From NCBI GenBank assembly GCA_030430575.1, contig JAUIKF010000012.1:1-64000 (forward strand): 64,000 bases of DNA. Direction: 5' to 3'. Made by a program: the position numbers and the translations under genes. Of the stretch, positions 59,720-64,000 are shown one piece after another. The notes beneath the pieces were generated by a model, which ran no database searches, was not told the origin of the DNA, and worked only from the letters and a program-made list of their open reading frames with translations. The stretch comes from Bacteroidia bacterium (GTDB lineage Bacteria > Bacteroidota > Bacteroidia > J057). Positions within the stretch are counted from its first letter, which is position 1, and every line of letters begins with the position of its first letter.

Positions 59720-62700
59720 ATGCGATTATTCACCCTCTTCCTCGCAGTATTACTCGGCCTCTCTCCCCTTATGAGCCATGCTCAGCGCACATATGCCAAT
59801 GAGTCGGCCCTCAATCAAGGGACTTGGTATAAGCTTTCTATTGTAGAAAATGGCATTTATCGGTTGGATGCTAGCTATCTGAGTAGCTTGGGCATCAATA
59901 CGAGTAGCATTGATCCGCGCACGATCCAGATCTTTGGGTATGGCGGCGGGATGGTCCCTCAGGCAAACGCTATTGATCGGCCTGATGATATGTTGGAAAA
60001 CCACATCTATGTGGAAGGAGAGGGAGACGGCAGGATGGACGCCAACGATTATGTGCTATTTTATGCCGAAGGGCCCCATGGCTGGACGCATAATGAAAGT
60101 GCTAATCGCTATGATCATAGTTTTAACCTCTATTCAGATACCAGTTACTATTTCTTGCGGGTTGGCGAAACGACGGGCAAACGCATCCCCGATGTGCCTT
60201 CTGAGGCCAGTAAGACCTATACTCCCACTGCAGGCCACGGCTTGCAATTTCACGAGTCAGACTTGGAAAACCTGATCAAGTCAGGCCGTCATTGGATGGG
60301 AGAGAAATTTGACTTGATCACGAGCAGGGCGTATTCCTTCTACGTCCCAGATATAGCTCCTGGCGGCCAAATCCGCGTCAAAATCTCTGTGGCAGCCCGC
60401 TCTGACGTGACGACGGCTTTTAACCTCCGTACAGGCAATAGCCTGATTGGCAGCATGTCTATCAATTCGGTGAATATCATCAGCAATGAAGCGACTTATT
60501 ATCGCCGCAGGACCGAGACCTATACGGTGCCTGCATCGGCTATATCGGCAGATTCTTTGCGTCTGCTCCTCGACTTTCAGCGCGCCAACTCCAACCGCTC
60601 CGAAGGATGGCTGGACTGGATAGAAATCGACTATGACAAGGCGATGGATACGCGCAATGCCAATGTCTCTTATATGAGCCAGTCGGATCAGATAGGCCCT
60701 GGAGAAGTAGCAGAATTACTCATCAAAAATGGAAGCAATAACTATCGCATCTGGGACATCACCGAGCCGCATCATGTTGTCAATCAGACATTTACGCTAA
60801 CGGGTACTACCATGGGGTTCATGGACAGAACCGAGAAGGCCCGCACCTACGCCATTTTCAAGGGCGGATATAAGACGCCCGTTGGAAGTAGCCCTGTGCC
60901 CAATCAGAACTTGCACGATGAGACGCTTTATGACTACCTGATGGTGGTATATCCCGCTTTCATGGAGGCTGCACAGAAATTGGCGGACTTCCACCAAGAC
61001 CATTATGGCAATACCGTCAAGCTAGTCACGCCTCAGCAGATTTACAATGAATTTTCCAGTGGCCGCCAGGATGTGGCTGCCATTCGCGATTATATCAAAA
61101 TGCATTATGATCGCTCAGGAGGGACTCATCCGAGCTTTGTACTCTTTTTTGGGGATGGCACCTATGACTATAAAAACATTACCAAATCTCCTACCCTTCG
61201 CAACTTTATCCCGAGTTATCAAAGTCGCTCATCGGATAGCCCGACCATTTCCTATACCAGCGACGACTTTTTTGCGATGCTGGATGACAGTGAAGGCGCT
61301 TGGGGAGAAGGGACAGGTGCCAGTGATCCGTACCAAGTCAACCAAATGGACGTAGCGATTGGCCGTTTGCCAGTAGAGAATTTGGAAGAAGGGCATGGAG
61401 TAGTAGACAAAATCATCGACTACGTCACCAACCCAGAAGCCTTTGGCGACTGGCGGAATCGCGTCGTGCTTGTAGGCGATTATAAGGATGGGGAAGGCTT
61501 CACCCACATCAGCCAGGCGGACCGCCTGCCGCCGATCTTGAGCCAGTACAATACTTGCATGAACGTCGAGAAGATCTACCTCGACAACTATCCTGTCGTG
61601 CGCACCGCAGGCGGTACACGCTTCCCAGAAGCGCGTGAAGCCATGCTCGATCAGTTCAGGCGTGGCAGCCTTTTCGTCAACTACACCGGCCACGGCGGTG
61701 AATATGCATGGTCGAATGCCGGTATCCTCAACTTGGCGGACATCCAAGGCATGAAAAATGGCCGTCGCCAGCCCGCCGTTGTCACAGCGACTTGTGAGTT
61801 TGGGCGCTTTGACGACCACGACCGCAGGTCCGGAGCCGAGATATTCGTGATGCGCCCCGATGGCGGCGCCATCGCTATGTTCACGACCGTGCGTCTCGTC
61901 TACTCTTCGCCCAATGCGACCATGAACCAGAACATGTACCACGAGGCATTTAAGTACAATGAGGAAAAGCAACGCATGCCCACCGTCGGAGAGATCATGC
62001 AAGCCACCAAAAACCGCACCTTCACAGGCGGTCAAACCACCGACATCAATTCCCGAAACTTCACCCTCCTGGGCGACCCAGGCTTGATTTTGGCCTACCC
62101 AGAACTCAAAGCGGAGATCACTACCATCAACCAACGCGAAGTAGACCCCTTCAGAGAAGATACGCTCAAGTCACTGTCCAAAGTGACCATGTCGGGCCGC
62201 ATCGTAGATGATCGCGGCATCTTCCAAGCAGATTTCAACGGAGACATGTCCGTGACGGCTTATGACAAGCCGAGTAAATTTGTCACACGCCTGGCGCCTT
62301 TCCCCTTCTACTGGCAGACCAACCGCATTTTTAACGGAAATGTCAGTGTAGTAAATGGAGAATTCACCTTTGAATTTGTCGTGCCAATTGACATTTCTTA
62401 TGAGGATGGCAGCGGAAAAATCAGCCTCTATTTTGACAATGGGGTACAGGACGGCACAGGCTGCTATGACAATATGTATATCGGGGGGACAGATACCACG
62501 GTGGCACCTGATACCGAAGGGCCCAAGGTTGAGTTATTTATGTTTGATGAATACTGGCAGAATGGTGGAAAAACGGGTCCCGACCCTTACCTCTTTGCCA
62601 AGCTCCATGACGAAAACGGGATCAATACCGTTTCCAGCGGTATAGGTCACGAGATCATCGGCATCCTTGACGGAGATGAAGAGAATGTCATCATCCTCAA

Positions 62701-63190
62701 TGACTACTACCGCGCCGAGCGCGACAATTATAAAAAAGGCACCGTCTACCACCAGCTTTCGGGCCTCAGCGAAGGCTTTCACAGCCTGAAGATCCGCGTC
62801 TGGGACGTTGCTAATAATTGGGCGGAAGCGACCACGACTTTTGTCGTGGTTTCCGACGACAAGCTCGACATCACCGAGGCCAAGCCATTCCCCAATCCAT
62901 TGCTCGCCAGCCACGACGGCGTACAGTTCTTGGTAGGCTTTACCCAGATCGAAAGAGACTTCGACATTCACCTCCGTGTCTACGACCTCGGCGGCAAGGT
63001 CGTCCGCACCCTTGACGACAGTTTCTTCGCCACCGGCAACTATTACAGAGGCCTCCACTGGGACGGACGCACCGCCCAAGGCTTCCCTGTAAGCGACGGC
63101 TTCTATGTCTATGAGGTGACCCTCACAGAGCGTGAAACGGGCATTGCCACCCGCGAGACAGGGAAATTGGTGATGATGACGGGAAGGTAA
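59720..63190 (+). CDS. porU: Type IX secretion system sortase PorU
   Basis: 1156 residues. Signal peptide MRLFTLFLAVLLGLSPLMSHAQ. PorU is the gingipain-related (C25) cysteine protease on the outer face of the outer membrane that removes the sorting domain of T9SS cargo and joins it to LPS. The catalytic pair is H658 in YTGHGGEYAW and C692 in VTATCEFGRFDDHDRRSGAE. Upstream lie propeptide-like beta domains (GTWYKLSIVENGIYRLDASYL at 30-50). The C-terminus is an FlgD-like Ig domain (FPNPLLASH, HWDGRTAQGFPVSDGFYVYEV). porV, which often follows porU, is not adjacent; a convergent gene is. A perfect terminator follows. Confidence 0.94.
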   Translation: MRLFTLFLAVLLGLSPLMSHAQRTYANESALNQGTWYKLSIVENGIYRLDASYLSSLGINTSSIDPRTIQIFGYGGGMVPQANAIDRPDDMLENHIYVEGEGDGRMDANDYVLFYAEGPHGWTHNESANRYDHSFNLYSDTSYYFLRVGETTGKRIPDVPSEASKTYTPTAGHGLQFHESDLENLIKSGRHWMGEKFDLITSRAYSFYVPDIAPGGQIRVKISVAARSDVTTAFNLRTGNSLIGSMSINSVNIISNEATYYRRRTETYTVPASAISADSLRLLLDFQRANSNRSEGWLDWIEIDYDKAMDTRNANVSYMSQSDQIGPGEVAELLIKNGSNNYRIWDITEPHHVVNQTFTLTGTTMGFMDRTEKARTYAIFKGGYKTPVGSSPVPNQNLHDETLYDYLMVVYPAFMEAAQKLADFHQDHYGNTVKLVTPQQIYNEFSSGRQDVAAIRDYIKMHYDRSGGTHPSFVLFFGDGTYDYKNITKSPTLRNFIPSYQSRSSDSPTISYTSDDFFAMLDDSEGAWGEGTGASDPYQVNQMDVAIGRLPVENLEEGHGVVDKIIDYVTNPEAFGDWRNRVVLVGDYKDGEGFTHISQADRLPPILSQYNTCMNVEKIYLDNYPVVRTAGGTRFPEAREAMLDQFRRGSLFVNYTGHGGEYAWSNAGILNLADIQGMKNGRRQPAVVTATCEFGRFDDHDRRSGAEIFVMRPDGGAIAMFTTVRLVYSSPNATMNQNMYHEAFKYNEEKQRMPTVGEIMQATKNRTFTGGQTTDINSRNFTLLGDPGLILAYPELKAEITTINQREVDPFREDTLKSLSKVTMSGRIVDDRGIFQADFNGDMSVTAYDKPSKFVTRLAPFPFYWQTNRIFNGNVSVVNGEFTFEFVVPIDISYEDGSGKISLYFDNGVQDGTGCYDNMYIGGTDTTVAPDTEGPKVELFMFDEYWQNGGKTGPDPYLFAKLHDENGINTVSSGIGHEIIGILDGDEENVIILNDYYRAERDNYKKGTVYHQLSGLSEGFHSLKIRVWDVANNWAEATTTFVVVSDDKLDITEAKPFPNPLLASHDGVQFLVGFTQIERDFDIHLRVYDLGGKVVRTLDDSFFATGNYYRGLHWDGRTAQGFPVSDGFYVYEVTLTERETGIATRETGKLVMMTGR

Positions 63191-63266
63191 GACAACGCCT
63201 GAGTGTTTGAGCGTTCGAAAGTTCGAGTGTTGGGTCTGCTCTTCAATGTCAAATTTGATTTTTCCC

Positions 63267-63306
63267 CTATTGCGACGGACTAAAGTCGCGTCGCAATAGT
63301 TTTTTT
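63267..63306 (+). terminator. porU terminator
   Basis: CTATTGCGACG (63267-63277) pairs with CGTCGCAATAG (63289-63299), with GACT/AGTC pairing inside, followed by seven T (63300-63306). A classic intrinsic terminator about 75 bp after the stop. Confidence 0.88.
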
Positions 63307-63319
63307 TGGCCTCTTTTAT

Positions 63320-63376
63320 TATTGCGACTGGGCTTCAGCCCGTCGCAATCAGGCAAACCTCCTTTAAAAAGGAGGT
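63320..63376. repeat. Two further perfect hairpins
   Basis: Hairpin at 63320-63348: ATTGCGAC, GGGCT-TC-AGCCC, GTCGCAAT, sharing its outer stem words with the porU terminator 20 bp earlier. Hairpin at 63355-63376: AACCTCCTTT-AA-AAAGGAGGTT. Both lie in the convergent gap between porU and the HTTM gene. Confidence 0.85.
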
Positions 63377-63476
63377 TGAAGAGCAGGCTCAAAATATAAG
63401 CGTCAACATACTTTGCTCGAAGCCTAACGATCAGACGTTCGGACACTCAGACTTTCAGACGTTACTCTTTCAGACC

Positions 63477-64000
63477 TTACTCTTCGAGTTTCGGAATCCA
63501 CTCCGCATGCTGCATAAATCCCACTTCCGCAGTAGCCAGGTCCGCTTCGGAGTCCACAGTCGACTGCGGTGGCCGTCCGTTGAAGCCAACGGGGATATTG
63601 GCGAGTACCTCGACACGGCGGGCGCCTGTGCGCTGCTTGTGATCTTCTGCCAGGAAGCGGGCAAAACGCGCCACCATCATGGGATCATGGGCCATCTGCA
63701 CGCGCTGGTCGCGGTTGATGCCAAATGCGTTTAGCACCTTTTCGTCTACTGGAATCTGCTGTTTTTTGTCAAAATCTCGGATCAGGAATTTGATGTCAGA
63801 GAGTTGAAAAGAGCGGTGCTGGATCTTCATGCGCCAGGAGAAGCGTTGCGCTTCGCCCGTCCAGTCCACGTTGCCAGGGATGAGCCAATGCCTGAAGGGC
63901 ATTAGGACTTGGATCGCGAAGTAGAGCGTGAGTAATAGGACTACTGTTTTATTTACCCCAAAAGCTCCTGAAGCCGTTTCCGCCTGCGTATTTTTTGCCT
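63477..64000 (-). CDS. HTTM-domain (vitamin K-dependent carboxylase-like) protein, C-terminal part
   Basis: Only the C-terminal 174 residues or so are in the window; the frame is open to the right edge and the start lies beyond it. A membrane helix (VVLLLTLYFAIQVLMPFRHWL) is followed by PGNVDWTGEAQRFSWRMKIQHRS, the typical sequence after the last helix of HTTM proteins related to gamma-glutamyl carboxylase. The cytosolic or periplasmic tail (VLANIPVGFNGRPPQSTVDSEADLA) ends PKLEE. Whether the active-site Lys of carboxylases is kept cannot be seen here. The ATG at 63902 is internal, not the start. Confidence 0.8.
   Translation of the reverse strand, partial: AKNTQAETASGAFGVNKTVVLLLTLYFAIQVLMPFRHWLIPGNVDWTGEAQRFSWRMKIQHRSFQLSDIKFLIRDFDKKQQIPVDEKVLNAFGINRDQRVQMAHDPMMVARFARFLAEDHKQRTGARRVEVLANIPVGFNGRPPQSTVDSEADLATAEVGFMQHAEWIPKLEE

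Noticed and set aside
61229-62134. 301-residue minus-strand ORF within porU
   Set aside because: Antisense shadow; the plus strand encodes the PorU catalytic region in the same place.

Overview
The window is a chromosomal segment of a member of the Bacteroidota, most likely a Saprospiria/Lewinella-type marine or environmental bacterium. Lineage markers are PorU (the type IX secretion sortase), several proteins with T9SS type A sorting tails, a BT_3928-type DoxX protein, TAnnTTTG -7 promoter boxes, weak Shine-Dalgarno signals and frequent TTG starts. The lineage call is inference; no rRNA is present. I found no tRNA, rRNA, CRISPR array, prophage or insertion sequence. Most of the window is core or lineage-typical metabolism, about 50 genes in short operons on both strands.

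Layout. 0.2-7.7 kb (+): DoxX-type membrane protein, a membrane protein with two RanBP2-type zinc fingers, an arginase-fold protein without metal ligands, an MlaF-like ABC ATPase with no permease beside it, and mutS. 8-13.3 kb: an orphan gene, rpsO-pnp with a structured spacer, a nucleotide-sugar epimerase and a DUF434 protein. 13.4-16.8 kb (-): two TIM-barrel glycosidase-like proteins and a T9SS cargo protein. 17-20 kb (+): EamA transporter, DUF1703-type AAA/nuclease protein, lipoprotein. 20.1-24.5 kb (-): electron-transfer set (FAD oxidoreductase, NosR/NapH-like ferredoxin membrane protein, MauG-like dihaem peroxidase with a T9SS tail). 24.8-31.6 kb (-): sucA, two secreted proteins, tyrS. 31.8-34 kb (+): TPR protein, then overlapping xisH-xisI. 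34-39 kb: mgtE, an HdrC/HdrB-like Fe-S pair, FKBP lipoprotein. 39-47 kb: guaB, lipoprotein, T9SS protein, thioredoxin-fold/LysM fusion, amidohydrolase, psuK-psuG. 47-53.4 kb: carboxypeptidase-regulatory protein, AlkC-like glycosylase, degenerate serine hydrolase, LVIVD lipoprotein, small conserved unknown. 53.5-64 kb: bifunctional nuclease with UVR motif, etfB-etfA, TPR, Nfu protein, DUF255 protein, porU, and the C-terminus of an HTTM protein running off the right edge.

The most unusual aspect is between the genes. Many gaps hold imperfect inverted repeats built from short, repeatedly used words. The word differs from gap to gap: hexamers of TTCAAG/CTTGAA type, octamers of ATGATAAA type, GGTCTGTAGT, GAGACCGCTCGG, ATATAAG, and AACAAGGATTGA with TTCGACTAAGCTCAGGGC. 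Arms often differ by whole words, and several begin exactly at a stop codon. This looks like a family of word-built intergenic palindromes that I do not recognise as a described element class, and it is my main candidate for something new. Several proteins also keep a family fold but lack its catalytic residues: the arginase-like protein, the serine hydrolase and two thioredoxin-fold proteins.
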